A stretch of 64,000 nt of DNA from JBLXBZ01 sp048265185 (GTDB lineage Bacteria; Pseudomonadota; Alphaproteobacteria; Rhizobiales; Stappiaceae): NCBI GenBank assembly GCA_048265185.1, contig JBLXBZ010000004.1, positions 1 to 64,000 on the forward strand, read 5' to 3'. Shown here piece by piece: positions 17,246-26,044 of the stretch (position 1 is its first letter; every line of letters starts with the position of its first letter). Under the pieces are notes generated by a model. It made no database searches, had not been told where the DNA came from, and saw nothing but the letters and a program-made list of their open reading frames with translations. A program made the position numbers and the translations under genes.

Positions 17246-18451
17246 ATGGGAAAAATTCACGGTTACGCACTTGCCTTAATGGCGAGCACTATTTTCGCCT
17301 CGCCCGCACTGGCGCAAGAAGAACAAATTCGCATAGCGCTCATGACTGACCTTGCAGGCGCCACCGCCGACTATGGCGGCCCAGGCGCCGTCGAGGCTGT
17401 GAAAATGGCCATCGAAGACTTTGGCGGCACGTTAAACGGTCACCCCATCCACGTTGATTTCATCGACCACCAAAACAAACCCGACATTGCCGTGACCAAG
17501 GCCAGAGAAGCCTATGACAATGGCACGGACATGATCATCAATCTGTCAAACTCCGCCGCCGCGTTGGGCGTTATCGAGATCGCCAAAGCCAAGGATAAAG
17601 TGGCGATCATCACGGGGGCGGGGTCGGACCGGATCACCGGCGACTCTTGCTCTCCCAATTCGATCCACTTCGCTTTCAACTCCTATTCCCTAGCGAACTC
17701 GCCCGTGCAGGCTCTAGCCGAAAGCGGCAATGACGATTGGTTTCTGGTCGTCTCCGACTTCGCCTATGGCCTGTCTGTGGAAGCCGCCGTAACCGACGCG
17801 ATCAAGAACGTTGGCGGCACGCTTAACGGCGTCGTGAAGCACCCAGCCTTTATGGCGAGCGATTTTTCCTCCTACGCCTTGCAGGCCATGTCGTCCGGAG
17901 CGCAGGTCATCGGCCTGTCGAATTCCTCCTCCGACACGACGAACACCATCCGCGCATTGAAGGAGTTCGGACTTACCGACGACCAGAAAATGGTGGCCTT
18001 CACCTTGCTCATCAACGAGATCGACGGGCTGGGGCTCGACCAAGCCTCTGGCCTCATGTTCGCCGACGGCTTCTATTGGGACCGCACCGAGGACAGCCGC
18101 GAATGGTCAAAACGCTTCTACGAGCGCGTTGGCAAAATGCCCAACATGGTGAACGCCGGGGATTACTCGGGAACCTTGCATTACTTGCGCGCGGTCGAGG
18201 CGGCCGGAACCACGGACGCGGAAAAAGTAATGGCCCAAATGCGTGAAACGCCGGTCAACGATATTTTCGCCGACAACGGGCGCATCCGCGAAGATGGCAT
18301 GATGGTGCACGACATGTATCTCGTGCAGGTCAAAACGCCGGAAGAGTCCAAATACGACTGGGATTATCTGAACGTCCTGAAGACAATTCCAGCCGATCAG
18401 GCCTTCGTCCCGCTTGAGCAGAGCAAATGCCCTCTGGTCAACAAGGGTTGA
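17246..18451 (+). CDS. ABC importer substrate-binding protein (branched-chain amino acid type)
   Basis: Periplasmic binding protein of the LivJ/AmiC (Peripla_BP_6) family, 401 residues with a signal peptide ending in ASPALAQEE. The mature part begins QIRIALMTDLAGATADYGGP, the usual first strand and ligand loop. Later segments such as DDWFLVVSDFAYGLSVEAAV match the hinge and second lobe. It delivers its ligand to the permeases and ATPases encoded just downstream. Family members bind branched-chain amino acids, amides, urea or aromatic and short carboxylic acids; which one applies here is not clear. ATG 17246 has GGGAGG seven bases upstream; a longer frame from 17213 lacks the signal-peptide start. 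Confidence 0.93.
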   Translation: MGKIHGYALALMASTIFASPALAQEEQIRIALMTDLAGATADYGGPGAVEAVKMAIEDFGGTLNGHPIHVDFIDHQNKPDIAVTKAREAYDNGTDMIINLSNSAAALGVIEIAKAKDKVAIITGAGSDRITGDSCSPNSIHFAFNSYSLANSPVQALAESGNDDWFLVVSDFAYGLSVEAAVTDAIKNVGGTLNGVVKHPAFMASDFSSYALQAMSSGAQVIGLSNSSSDTTNTIRALKEFGLTDDQKMVAFTLLINEIDGLGLDQASGLMFADGFYWDRTEDSREWSKRFYERVGKMPNMVNAGDYSGTLHYLRAVEAAGTTDAEKVMAQMRETPVNDIFADNGRIREDGMMVHDMYLVQVKTPEESKYDWDYLNVLKTIPADQAFVPLEQSKCPLVNKG

Positions 18452-18461
18452 GCATTCGCCC

Positions 18462-19226
18462 ATGGCCTACATCCTCAAAACAGTTGGACTCTGCAAAGAG
18501 TTCAACGGGTTTCAGGCGGTCGACAATGTGGAATTGGCGGTTCGGGAGGGCGACATACACGCCCTCATCGGCCCCAATGGAGCGGGAAAGACCACGGTCT
18601 TTAACCTGCTAACCAAGTTTCTCGCCCCGACAAGCGGCAAGATCCTGTTCGACGACCGTGACATCACCAAAGAAAAACCTGCCGCGCTCGCGCGTCAGGG
18701 AATAGTGCGGAGCTTCCAGATTTCCGCCACGTTCCCACATCTGACTGTGCTGGAGAATGTGCGCATCGCTCTGCAGCGGCGCCTCGCGCCCACCTACGCT
18801 TTCTGGCTGTCGGGCCGCCAGCTTACGCGCCTCGACGCCCAAGCCCTTGAGCTCCTTGAACAAGTGGATCTTCAAGACTTCGCCGCAACGCAAGCCGCCG
18901 ACCTGCCCTATGGGCGCAAACGCTCGGTAGAAATAGCCGCGACCCTAGCCATGAATCCCAAAATCATGCTGCTGGACGAGCCGACCCAGGGCATGGGCCA
19001 CGAGGACGTTGAACGCGTGACCCAATTGATCAAGCGGGTCTCAAGTGGACGCACGATCCTGATGGTCGAGCACAACATGAAGGTCGTCGCCAATATTTGC
19101 GACCGGATTTCCGTGCTTCAACGCGGCGCCATACTCGCCGAAGGCGCTTATGACGAGGTTTCATCCGACCCTCGCGTCCTCGAAGCCTATATGGGCAGCG
19201 AAACCGAACTGGAAGGTGCGCACTAA
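18462..19226 (+). CDS. ABC importer ATP-binding protein, LivG type
   Basis: One of two ATPases of the importer, 254 residues. Walker A is GPNGAGKTT, the region before Walker B reads DLPYGRKRSVEIAATL, the LivG-type variant of the signature, Walker B is IMLLDEPTQGMG, and the switch histidine is in MVEHNMKVV. The start is ATG 18462, eleven bases after the binding-protein stop; a frame open from 18414 overlaps the previous gene and gives an unlikely N-terminus. The stop overlaps the next start (TAATG). All ATPase residues look intact. Confidence 0.94.
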   Translation: MAYILKTVGLCKEFNGFQAVDNVELAVREGDIHALIGPNGAGKTTVFNLLTKFLAPTSGKILFDDRDITKEKPAALARQGIVRSFQISATFPHLTVLENVRIALQRRLAPTYAFWLSGRQLTRLDAQALELLEQVDLQDFAATQAADLPYGRKRSVEIAATLAMNPKIMLLDEPTQGMGHEDVERVTQLIKRVSSGRTILMVEHNMKVVANICDRISVLQRGAILAEGAYDEVSSDPRVLEAYMGSETELEGAH

Positions 19227-19939
19227 TGGCGGAAACCATCCTTTCCCTAAAAGATGTAAACGGTTGGTATGGAGAGTCCCATGTGCTCCACGGCGTCGAT
19301 TTTGACGTTCGACGCGGCGAAGTGGTTAGCCTCCTTGGCCGCAACGGCGCGGGACGCACCACCATATTGCGCGCCATCATGGGCATGCTCGACCGCCGCG
19401 AAGGCCGTTTGGAAATAAAGGGGCGCGACATGAGCGCCACGCCCGCTCATCGCATGGCCAACGCAGGGCTGGGGTATTGTCCGGAAGAGCGCGGCGTTTT
19501 CGCGTCTCTAACCTGCGAAGAGAACCTTCTTCTTCCTCCCGTTATCGACGCCAAAAACGGCATGGCGATGCCGCTGTCGGAAATCTACGCCATGTTTCCC
19601 AATCTGAAAGAGCGCGCCCAGAGCCCGGGGACCCGTTTGTCGGGGGGCGAGCAGCAGATGCTGGCCATCGCCCGCATCCTACGCACCGGCGCCGACATTC
19701 TGCTTCTTGACGAAATTTCCGAAGGCCTCGCGCCAGTGATCGTGCAAGCCATCGCCCGAGTCATTCAGGACCTGAAGACCCGGGGATTCACCATCCTCAT
19801 GGTGGAGCAGAACTTTCGCTTCGCCGCGCCTCTGGCCGACCGCTTCTTCATCATCGAACACGGCCGTGTCGTCGAAGAAATTCCTCAGGCCGAGCTCTCG
19901 GCCAGGATGGATGACATCCGCACCTATCTGGGAGTGTGA
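19226..19939 (+). CDS. ABC importer ATP-binding protein, LivF type, with Arg in Walker A
   Basis: The second ATPase, 237 residues. Signature LSGGEQQMLAIARIL and switch histidine-region MVEQNFRFA are typical for LivF. Two departures stand out: Walker A reads GRNGAGRTT, with Arg where the phosphate-binding Lys is expected, and Walker B reads LLLDEISEGLAP instead of LLLDEPTEGLAP. Variants of this kind appear, from memory, in other LivF-like proteins, so it may be a lineage trait rather than damage, but ATP hydrolysis could be asymmetric between the two ATPases. It is coupled to the genes before and after by overlap or a 2-base gap. Confidence 0.93.
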   Translation: MAETILSLKDVNGWYGESHVLHGVDFDVRRGEVVSLLGRNGAGRTTILRAIMGMLDRREGRLEIKGRDMSATPAHRMANAGLGYCPEERGVFASLTCEENLLLPPVIDAKNGMAMPLSEIYAMFPNLKERAQSPGTRLSGGEQQMLAIARILRTGADILLLDEISEGLAPVIVQAIARVIQDLKTRGFTILMVEQNFRFAAPLADRFFIIEHGRVVEEIPQAELSARMDDIRTYLGV

Positions 19940-19941
19940 CC

Positions 19942-20826
19942 ATGAGCGAGATCTTCAGCGTTCCCGCCCCCGTTCTTTACGGCCAACTGCTTCTCGGACT
20001 TGTCAACGGCAGCTTCTACGCTCTGCTATCTCTTGGCCTGTCCCTTATTTTCGGACTTCTCAACATCGTCAATTTCGCTCACGGCGCCATGTATATGCTG
20101 GGAGCCTTTCTCGCCTATTTCCTAATTCAGCCGCTTGGCCTCGGATATTGGTGGGCGATCATACTCGTGCCGTTGATCGCGGCGGGCCTTGGCGTCGCAA
20201 TCGAACGCACGATCCTGAGCAGAATCTACAAGTTGGACCATATCTATGGGCTGCTCGTCACTTTCGGCCTGGTGATGATTATCGAAGGTCTGGTGCGGGT
20301 TTATTTCGGAGTTTCGGGTTTACGCTATCCCGTCCCGCCGTCGCTCACGGGTCTGATGGACTTGGGCTTCATGCGGCTCCCGATATATCGCGCCTGGATC
20401 ATTATCGCCGCCCTCGGGCTCTGCCTCTTGACATGGCTCGTCATCGAACGCACCCGCCTTGGCGCCACCCTGCGCGCCGGAACTGAAAACCCGAAACTGG
20501 TGCAAGCCTTCGGCGTCAACGTTCCGCTTCTCATAACCCTCGTCTTTGGCTGGGGGGTGGGGCTCGCCGCATTCGCCGGCGTGTTGGCGGCTCCCTTGAT
20601 GCAGCTCACGCCGCAAATCGGGCACTCCATCATAATCACCGTTTTCGGCGTCGTCGTGATCGGCGGCATGGGCTCGATTCTAGGCTCAATAGTCACCGGG
20701 CTCAGTCTCGGCCTGATCGAAGGCTTGGCCAAGGTCTATTACCCGGAGGCCTCCTCTACGGTGATCTTCGTCCTGATGATCCTGGTCCTGCTGGTTCGCC
20801 CGCGCGGCCTCTTCGGAAAACAGTGA
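19942..20826 (+). CDS. ABC importer permease, LivH type
   Basis: Inner-membrane permease of about 294 residues with around eight hydrophobic helices. The conserved LivH segment LNIVNFAHGAMYMLGAF lies near the N-terminus, and the cytoplasmic coupling loop reads GATLRAGTENPKLVQAFGVN. It ends in LLVRPRGLFGK, the usual tail of this family. ATG 19942 has GGAG seven bases upstream; a GTG six bases earlier is a weaker option. Forms a pair with the LivM-type permease downstream. Confidence 0.94.
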   Translation: MSEIFSVPAPVLYGQLLLGLVNGSFYALLSLGLSLIFGLLNIVNFAHGAMYMLGAFLAYFLIQPLGLGYWWAIILVPLIAAGLGVAIERTILSRIYKLDHIYGLLVTFGLVMIIEGLVRVYFGVSGLRYPVPPSLTGLMDLGFMRLPIYRAWIIIAALGLCLLTWLVIERTRLGATLRAGTENPKLVQAFGVNVPLLITLVFGWGVGLAAFAGVLAAPLMQLTPQIGHSIIITVFGVVVIGGMGSILGSIVTGLSLGLIEGLAKVYYPEASSTVIFVLMILVLLVRPRGLFGKQ

Positions 20827-20837
20827 GGCGACATAGC

Positions 20838-21797
20838 ATGAATAATCGTATCCTACTGATACTTACCGGCGTTGCGGCGCTTGCGCTCGCGCCGGCCTTC
20901 ATTTACCCGATGCTCGTCGTCAAACTGTTATGTTTTGCGATTTTCGCCTCGGCCTTCAACCTGATGCTCGGATATACCGGCCTTCTTTCCTTCGGCCACG
21001 CCATGTTCTTCGGATCGGCCGGTTACGCTTTGGGCGTAACCATGAAATTTCTCAACTGGCCGCCCGAACTTGGCATTCTCGCCGGCGTCAGCGTCGCCGC
21101 CTTGATAGGCTTCCTCGTGGGCTCGATCGCGATCCGGCGTCAAGGCATCTATTTCGCCATGATCACCTTGGCCATGTCGCAATTGATCTATTTCGTCGCC
21201 ATGCAGATGGAGTGGACCGGACGCGACGACGGCCTCCACGGCATTCCGCGCGGCACGCTTCTGGGGGTCATCAACCTCGACAACGACCTGACCCTCTACG
21301 GGCTCGTGGCTGTGTGCTTCGTGCTCGCCCTCATGGCGATCCACCGCATCGTCACCTCCCCCTTCGGGCAGGTTCTCACCGCTATTCGCGAAAATGAGCC
21401 GCGCGCCATTTCCCTTGGCTACGACGTGAACCGCTACAAGGTTCTCGCTCTCACGCTATCGGCCGCCCTCTCCGGACTTGCGGGGGCTTTGAAAGCCTTG
21501 GCGCTGTCCTATGAATCGCTCAACGACTTGCACTGGGCGCTAAGCGGCGAGGTTGTGATGATGTGCCTGCTTGGCGGGCTGGGAACGCTGGGCGGCCCTG
21601 TCGCCGGAGCTTTCTTCGTGATTTTGCTGCAAAACTTTCTCGCCGACAAAGTGGGCGAGTGGCTCTCCGTCATCATCGGCGTCGTCTTCCTCACCTGCAT
21701 TCTCGCCTTCCGCAAAGGGTTTGTGGGCGAAATCGCCAGTCTCCGTTCAAAACTGAAAGCCCAGCGCGGCGAAACGGCGCCAAAGGCGGCGCCATGA
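20838..21797 (+). CDS. ABC importer permease, LivM type
   Basis: Second permease of the importer, 319 residues with about nine hydrophobic helices. LivM hallmarks are GYTGLLSFGHAMFFGSAGYA near the N-terminus and the coupling loop LTAIRENEPRAISLGYDVNR. The last 25 residues form a polar cytoplasmic tail. ATG 20838 has GAGG upstream; an alternative GTG at 20823 would overlap the previous gene. The stop overlaps the start of the SDR gene by four bases (ATGA), so the dehydrogenase belongs to the transport operon. Confidence 0.94.
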   Translation: MNNRILLILTGVAALALAPAFIYPMLVVKLLCFAIFASAFNLMLGYTGLLSFGHAMFFGSAGYALGVTMKFLNWPPELGILAGVSVAALIGFLVGSIAIRRQGIYFAMITLAMSQLIYFVAMQMEWTGRDDGLHGIPRGTLLGVINLDNDLTLYGLVAVCFVLALMAIHRIVTSPFGQVLTAIRENEPRAISLGYDVNRYKVLALTLSAALSGLAGALKALALSYESLNDLHWALSGEVVMMCLLGGLGTLGGPVAGAFFVILLQNFLADKVGEWLSVIIGVVFLTCILAFRKGFVGEIASLRSKLKAQRGETAPKAAP

Positions 21798-22531
21798 AGG
21801 GTCAATCCGCCATCGTAACCGGCGCCGGCAGAGGACTGGGCCGAGCAATCGCGCGAAAACTCGTTGAACAAGGCGCGTGTGTGGCCATCTGGGATCAAGA
21901 CGAACGCACGGCCCGGGACTGCGCCGAACAGCTTTCCGACATTGGACCAACGCATTATTGCGCCGTGGACGTCACCTCGCGCGATCAGGTGGCCGCCGCC
22001 CTAAGCGCCACCCATAAAACATTGGGAGATATTTCAATCCTGATTTGCAACGCCGCCGTTCCGGGGCCGCATAGCTCCATCGCCGAGCTTCCCACAAAGC
22101 AATGGGATAAGGTGATGGAGGTCAATGTCACCGGAACGTTATTGTGCTGTCAGGCCGTGATTCCCGGCATGGTCGCCCGTGGCTATGGCCGGATCGTGAC
22201 GATTGGCTCCGTCGCCGGCAAGGAGCCCGGACCGGGAATCGCCGCTTACGCCGCCAGCAAGGCCGCGGTGATCTCATTGACCAAGACGCTTGGACGCGAA
22301 CTGGCGACGACGGGAGTGACGGCCAATTGCATCGCTCCCGGCGCAATTCGCACTCAAATCTTCGATGACTGGCCGGAAGCCTACGTCAAGGAGCTTCTGG
22401 CCAAGATCCCGATGAACCGCTTTGGAACGCCGGAGGAGTTCGCCGAACTCGTCGCCTTCGTCGCCTCGCGGCGAGCCTCTTTCTCCACGGGCGCGGTCTT
22501 CGACATGTCAGGCGGGCGGGCGGATTACTAA
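21794..22531 (+). CDS. Short-chain dehydrogenase/reductase (FabG-like)
   Basis: A 245-residue SDR enzyme. NAD(P)-binding motif TGAGRGLG at the N-terminus, structural motif CNAAVPGP, catalytic Ser region VTIGSVAGKE, and the YxxxK pair in YAASKAAVIS. An acidic residue after the second strand (WDQDERTA) suggests NAD preference. It oxidises or reduces an alcohol/ketone of the imported compound or an intermediate (inference from its place as last gene of the importer operon). A strong terminator follows about 60 bases after its stop. ATG 21794 is coupled to the LivM stop; a longer frame from 21563 is a read-through inside livM. Confidence 0.93.
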   Translation: MKGQSAIVTGAGRGLGRAIARKLVEQGACVAIWDQDERTARDCAEQLSDIGPTHYCAVDVTSRDQVAAALSATHKTLGDISILICNAAVPGPHSSIAELPTKQWDKVMEVNVTGTLLCCQAVIPGMVARGYGRIVTIGSVAGKEPGPGIAAYAASKAAVISLTKTLGRELATTGVTANCIAPGAIRTQIFDDWPEAYVKELLAKIPMNRFGTPEEFAELVAFVASRRASFSTGAVFDMSGGRADY

Positions 22532-22588
22532 ACCCGTCCCCCCCATAAAAGGCTGACGCCTTCAGGCGATCCACACTCCACTGCAATC

Positions 22589-22620
22589 AATCCGCCGCGT
22601 TTTGAACCGCGGCGGATTTT
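22589..22620 (+). terminator. Intrinsic terminator after the importer operon
   Basis: AATCCGCCGCG (22589-22599) and CGCGGCGGATT (22608-22618) form a perfect 11-bp stem with an 8-base loop, followed by TT. It lies 58 bases past the SDR stop and probably ends the operon. Confidence 0.7.
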
Positions 22621-22802
22621 CCAGCTTTGCGGCTCGCTTGAAAAACTTGTTGACGGCGCTGCGTCGCTTCCCCAACGTTTAAACTGTGAAGACCATGCGC
22701 TCGAATCGCGCGGCTTCGCCAAAACGTCTTCTTTCTTTCAACGCTTCAGCCTTCTCGCTCCTTTCACCAAACGTCCACGTCGCCGCCAAACCCGAGGTTA
22801 TC

Positions 22803-23216
22803 ATGCGCTCCCTGTTCCACCTCGCCTATCATGTCGCCGATCTTGAAGCCGCGCGCCATTTCTATGGCCATGTGCTTGGCTGTTCAGAAGGCCGCAGCAC
22901 CGAAACCTGGGTCGATTTTGATTTCTTCGGACACCAGATTTCATTGCATCAGGGCGAGCCATTCGTCACCACGCGCAGCGGGAAGGTCGGCGACCATATG
23001 GTCCTGATGCCCCACCTCGGCGTTATATTACCTCTTGAGGACTGGCTTGAACTGGCTGAACGGCTGAAAAAGGCCGGGGTGGAGTTTGATATTCCCCCCG
23101 TGGTCAGATTTGAAGGCGAACCCGGCGAGCAGCGCACCATGTTTTTCATGGACCCAAGCGGCAACCCCATCGAAATCAAAGGTTTCAAGGACTTCGACGG
23201 CGTCTTTTCCCGGTAA
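22803..23216 (+). CDS. VOC-family (glyoxalase/dioxygenase-like) protein
   Basis: A 137-residue protein starting LFHLAYHVADLEAARHFYGH, typical of the vicinal-oxygen-chelate fold, with later motifs FGHQISLH and FFMDPSGNPIEIKGF, where His and Glu are the likely metal ligands. Relatives are annotated as glyoxalase, bleomycin-resistance or dioxygenase-like proteins; the reaction is unknown. ATG 22803 has GAGG close upstream; a frame open from 22686 adds a non-conserved leader. It is 40 bases from the reductase gene downstream and after the importer terminator, so these two may form their own unit. It is the second VOC gene of this locus. Confidence 0.88.
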   Translation: MRSLFHLAYHVADLEAARHFYGHVLGCSEGRSTETWVDFDFFGHQISLHQGEPFVTTRSGKVGDHMVLMPHLGVILPLEDWLELAERLKKAGVEFDIPPVVRFEGEPGEQRTMFFMDPSGNPIEIKGFKDFDGVFSR

Positions 23217-23256
23217 GTCCCAAAACGCAAAACTTCAAATTTTCCGGAGGAGCTTC

Positions 23257-24201
23257 ATGCCGGCCCCCATACCGCTCGTCTCGCGCATGAGCGACGACGA
23301 AGAACGTCTTTGGCTTGACGCGTTGTCGAAGGCGGCGCCTAAGGAGACCATCATCTCCAGCCGTCAATTGTCCGCCAATGAGCGCGCTGGCGCGGAAATC
23401 GCCATCGTCGCCGATCCCGACCCTGCGAACTTGCGGGAAATGCCTTCCTTAAAATGGGTCCACAGCTTATGGGCGGGGGTGGAGAAGCTGGTCATGGAAC
23501 TGGGAGAAGGCGCGCCGCCCATCGTGCGTATGGTCGACCCGTCCATGAGCCAAACCATGGCGGAGGCCGTTCTCGCCTGGACCTATTATCTCCACCGAGA
23601 CATGCCGTTTTACGCTCGCTCTCAACACGAACGCGCTTGGCGGCCTCGACCCTATCGCCGTCCAGAACAGGTGAACGTTGGGCTTCTAGGCCTTGGGGAG
23701 CTTGGCGCGGCGGCGGCCAGACGCCTATGCCAGGCCCGCTTCAATGTGATTGGCTGGAGCCGCACGCCCAAATCCATTAACGGCGTCACCGCATTTCACG
23801 GCGCGGAAGGGTTGCCGCACGTCTTGCGCCAAAGCGACATTCTCGTTTGCCTCATGCCCTTAACCCCCAGCACCGCGGGACTGCTCAACGCCGAACGTCT
23901 GGCGCTGTTGCCCAAAGGCGCAAATGTAATCAATTTCGCGCGCGGACCAATCATCGTGACGCAGGATCTCCTCGCCGCCCTTGACGCGGGCGACATTGAC
24001 CACGCCGTTCTGGATGTTTTCGACGCAGAGCCCCTGCCTGAAGACTCGCCGTTATGGGGCCATCCCAAAGTCACCGTCCTGCCCCATATCTCCGCGCCCA
24101 CCGACCAGGACACAGCCTCGCAAATCGTCGCGAAGAACATCGCTTGCTACCGGGAAACCGGCGCGCCGCCCGCTACGGTCAACACCGCGCGCGGTTATTG
24201 A
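23257..24201 (+). CDS. D-2-hydroxyacid dehydrogenase (glyoxylate/hydroxypyruvate reductase GhrA-like)
   Basis: A 314-residue NAD(P)H-dependent reductase of 2-oxo acids. The nucleotide-binding motif is GLLGLGELGAAAAR; the catalytic Arg lies in INFARGPIIV, the Glu in DVFDAEPLPEDSPLW, and the His in VLPHISAPT, the HxxA form seen in the GhrA group. It would turn glyoxylate, hydroxypyruvate or a related 2-oxo acid into the hydroxy acid. ATG 23257 has GGAGG at the right distance. Its place beside the oxo-acid dehydrogenase genes suggests a role in handling a 2-oxo intermediate. Confidence 0.92.
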   Translation: MPAPIPLVSRMSDDEERLWLDALSKAAPKETIISSRQLSANERAGAEIAIVADPDPANLREMPSLKWVHSLWAGVEKLVMELGEGAPPIVRMVDPSMSQTMAEAVLAWTYYLHRDMPFYARSQHERAWRPRPYRRPEQVNVGLLGLGELGAAAARRLCQARFNVIGWSRTPKSINGVTAFHGAEGLPHVLRQSDILVCLMPLTPSTAGLLNAERLALLPKGANVINFARGPIIVTQDLLAALDAGDIDHAVLDVFDAEPLPEDSPLWGHPKVTVLPHISAPTDQDTASQIVAKNIACYRETGAPPATVNTARGY

Positions 24202-24280
24202 TAATACAGAATTGGCCTGCGCCCCTAAAACGGATATGCTCGCCCCAACCTTTAACCAACGACGATAATCAGGATCAAAA

Positions 24281-25135
24281 ATGAGCCGGACAGTTTATCT
24301 AAATGGCGCTTGGCTGCCGGAAGAAGACGCCAAGATCTCCATCTTCGATCGAGGCTTTCTGTTTGCCGACGCCATTTATGAAGTCACCGCGGTCATTGAC
24401 GGAAAACTGATCGACTATGCTGGCCACGCCGCGCGTTTAAACCGATCATTATCGGAACTTGGGATCGAATGCCCAGCGACCCCGGAAGCCATGCTCGAAA
24501 TTCACAGGGAGATCGTCAAACGCAACGCCCTGCAGGAAGGCTTGATTTATCTTCAAATCTCCCGTGGGCCGGCGGATCGCGACTTTTTATTCCCCGTCGC
24601 GCCCACGCCTACCCTGACGCTCTTCACCCAAACAAAAAACATTCAGGCCAACCCCACGGCCCAGACCGGAATATCAGTCGTCACCCTGCCAGATTTGCGC
24701 TGGAGCCGCCGCGACATTAAAACCGTTCAGCTTCTCTATCCCTCCATGGCGAAAATGGAGGCCAAAAGCCGAGGCGCCGACGACGCTTGGCTAATTGACG
24801 ACGGCCTTATCACCGAAGCAAGCTCCGCCAACGCTCACATCGTCACCAAAGACGGCGTTTTGGTGACCCGCGACCTCAGCACCGCCTTGTTGCATGGCAT
24901 CACCCGCGCCTCGGTGCTGGATCTGGCGCGCGCCAACGGCATCCCCGCGCAAGAGCGCGCCTTCACTCCGCAAGAAGCAAAGCAAGCGGCCGAGGCGTTC
25001 ATCACCTCCGCCACAAGTTTCGTACAGCCCGTAGTTAGAATCGACGACGTCACGATTGGCGACGGCTCCCCCGGCCCGATCAGCCAGCGCCTGCGCCAAT
25101 TATATCTCGCCGATCGTCTTAAAAACGCAATCTAA
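24281..25135 (+). CDS. D-amino-acid transaminase / class IV aminotransferase
   Basis: A PLP enzyme of 284 residues of the fold-type IV group (BCAT/DAAT/ADC lyase). The N-terminal segment FDRGFLFADAIYEV is the family hallmark, the PLP-binding lysine is in RRDIKTVQLLYPS, and the cofactor-binding Glu is in LITEASSANAHIV. The resemblance is closest to D-alanine transaminases, which exchange amino groups between D-amino acids and 2-oxo acids. AGGA lies six bases before ATG 24281. Together with the reductase upstream it could feed 2-oxo acids to the E1/E2 complex; alternatively it makes D-amino acids for the wall. Confidence 0.9.
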   Translation: MSRTVYLNGAWLPEEDAKISIFDRGFLFADAIYEVTAVIDGKLIDYAGHAARLNRSLSELGIECPATPEAMLEIHREIVKRNALQEGLIYLQISRGPADRDFLFPVAPTPTLTLFTQTKNIQANPTAQTGISVVTLPDLRWSRRDIKTVQLLYPSMAKMEAKSRGADDAWLIDDGLITEASSANAHIVTKDGVLVTRDLSTALLHGITRASVLDLARANGIPAQERAFTPQEAKQAAEAFITSATSFVQPVVRIDDVTIGDGSPGPISQRLRQLYLADRLKNAI

Positions 25136-25210
25136 CACGCTGATAGATCTTCACAGAAATATGGCGAAAGCCATGCTCTAACGCTCTTTCCAAGTCAGAA
25201 CGGCACCGAC

Positions 25211-25573
25211 ATGAGTCTTGAAATAACCGATGACACCATAAATGGCCCGGATGGAAATCCGATTCTGATTATCCGCCCGCAAGGTCGTCTCGACACTACG
25301 ACGGCCAAGGCGCTGGAAACCCATGCGCGCGAGAAAATCGACGGCGGCGCCAAAGCGCTCATCATAGATATGTCGAACATCAATTACGTCAGCAGTTTCG
25401 GCCTTCGCGTGCTGCTGATCATCGCCAAGCTCATGGCGGCGCATAAGAACTCCTATGCGATCTGCGCGCTTGACCCGTCGGTCAAAACCGTTTTCGACGT
25501 GGCGGGCTTCAACAAGATCATTCGAATTGAACCCACTCTCGCCGCGGCGACGGCGCTTTTCGCTCAACCTTGA
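25211..25573 (+). CDS. STAS-domain anti-sigma factor antagonist
   Basis: A 120-residue single-domain protein of the SpoIIAA/RsbV family. The phosphorylated Ser is expected in NYVSSFGLRVLL, and the N-terminal strand reads ILIIRPQGRLDTTTAKALE. When unphosphorylated it binds the HATPase partner and frees that partner's target; the kinase phosphorylates it and the SpoIIE phosphatase reverses this. Both partners are encoded in this cluster (25584 and 30951). The ribosome site is weak. It is the first gene of a seven-gene plus-strand run to 32759. Confidence 0.92.
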   Translation: MSLEITDDTINGPDGNPILIIRPQGRLDTTTAKALETHAREKIDGGAKALIIDMSNINYVSSFGLRVLLIIAKLMAAHKNSYAICALDPSVKTVFDVAGFNKIIRIEPTLAAATALFAQP

Positions 25574-25583
25574 ACCTCGCCCC

Positions 25584-26018
25584 ATGTCGCAGCGCCCAAC
25601 GCCTTTTACATCCGCCCACATAACCATCCCCGGTCGATTGGAGGCGTTCAGCGACGTGGTCTCCTTCATTGACCACTATTGCGACACCGAGAACCTGCCC
25701 GATGATCTGCGAATGAAACTGCACCTCATAACGGAGGAAATCGCGACCAACGCCATTCAATACGGTCAGGAAGAGCAAAGCGGCGGCTATTTCTCCACCA
25801 GAATCGAGCACGCGCCTGACGCCTTGAAGCTGATCTTCACCGACAACGGCAAAGCTTTCGACCCCACGCGCAAAGCTGCGCCGAACTCTCTGGACGCTTC
25901 GCTGGAAGAACGCGCAATAGGCGGCCTGGGAATTTATCTTGTCACAGAATTCGCCCATTCCGTTGAGTATGAGCGCCGTGACGAAACCAACCAATTGCGT
26001 GTGACGCTGTCAATCTGA
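25584..26018 (+). CDS. Anti-sigma-type serine kinase (RsbW/SpoIIAB-like HATPase)
   Basis: A 144-residue GHKL-type ATPase domain. N-box: ITEEIATNAIQYG; G1 box: FTDNGKAFDP; G2 box: GGLGIYLV. No histidine-kinase phosphoacceptor region is present, so it fits the RsbW group that phosphorylates STAS proteins and sequesters a sigma factor or another output. The start ATG 25584 is 10 bases after the STAS stop; an upstream frame from 25455 runs inside the STAS gene and is rejected. No sigma factor gene is in the cluster, so the output target is unknown. Confidence 0.92.
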   Translation: MSQRPTPFTSAHITIPGRLEAFSDVVSFIDHYCDTENLPDDLRMKLHLITEEIATNAIQYGQEEQSGGYFSTRIEHAPDALKLIFTDNGKAFDPTRKAAPNSLDASLEERAIGGLGIYLVTEFAHSVEYERRDETNQLRVTLSI

Positions 26019-26044
26019 ACTTTAGAAACTTCTCATTTTCTGTA

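Noticed and set aside
23086..23256. Extended N-terminus of the GhrA-like reductase
   Set aside because: This overlaps the VOC gene and lacks family similarity; ATG 23257 has a strong ribosome site.
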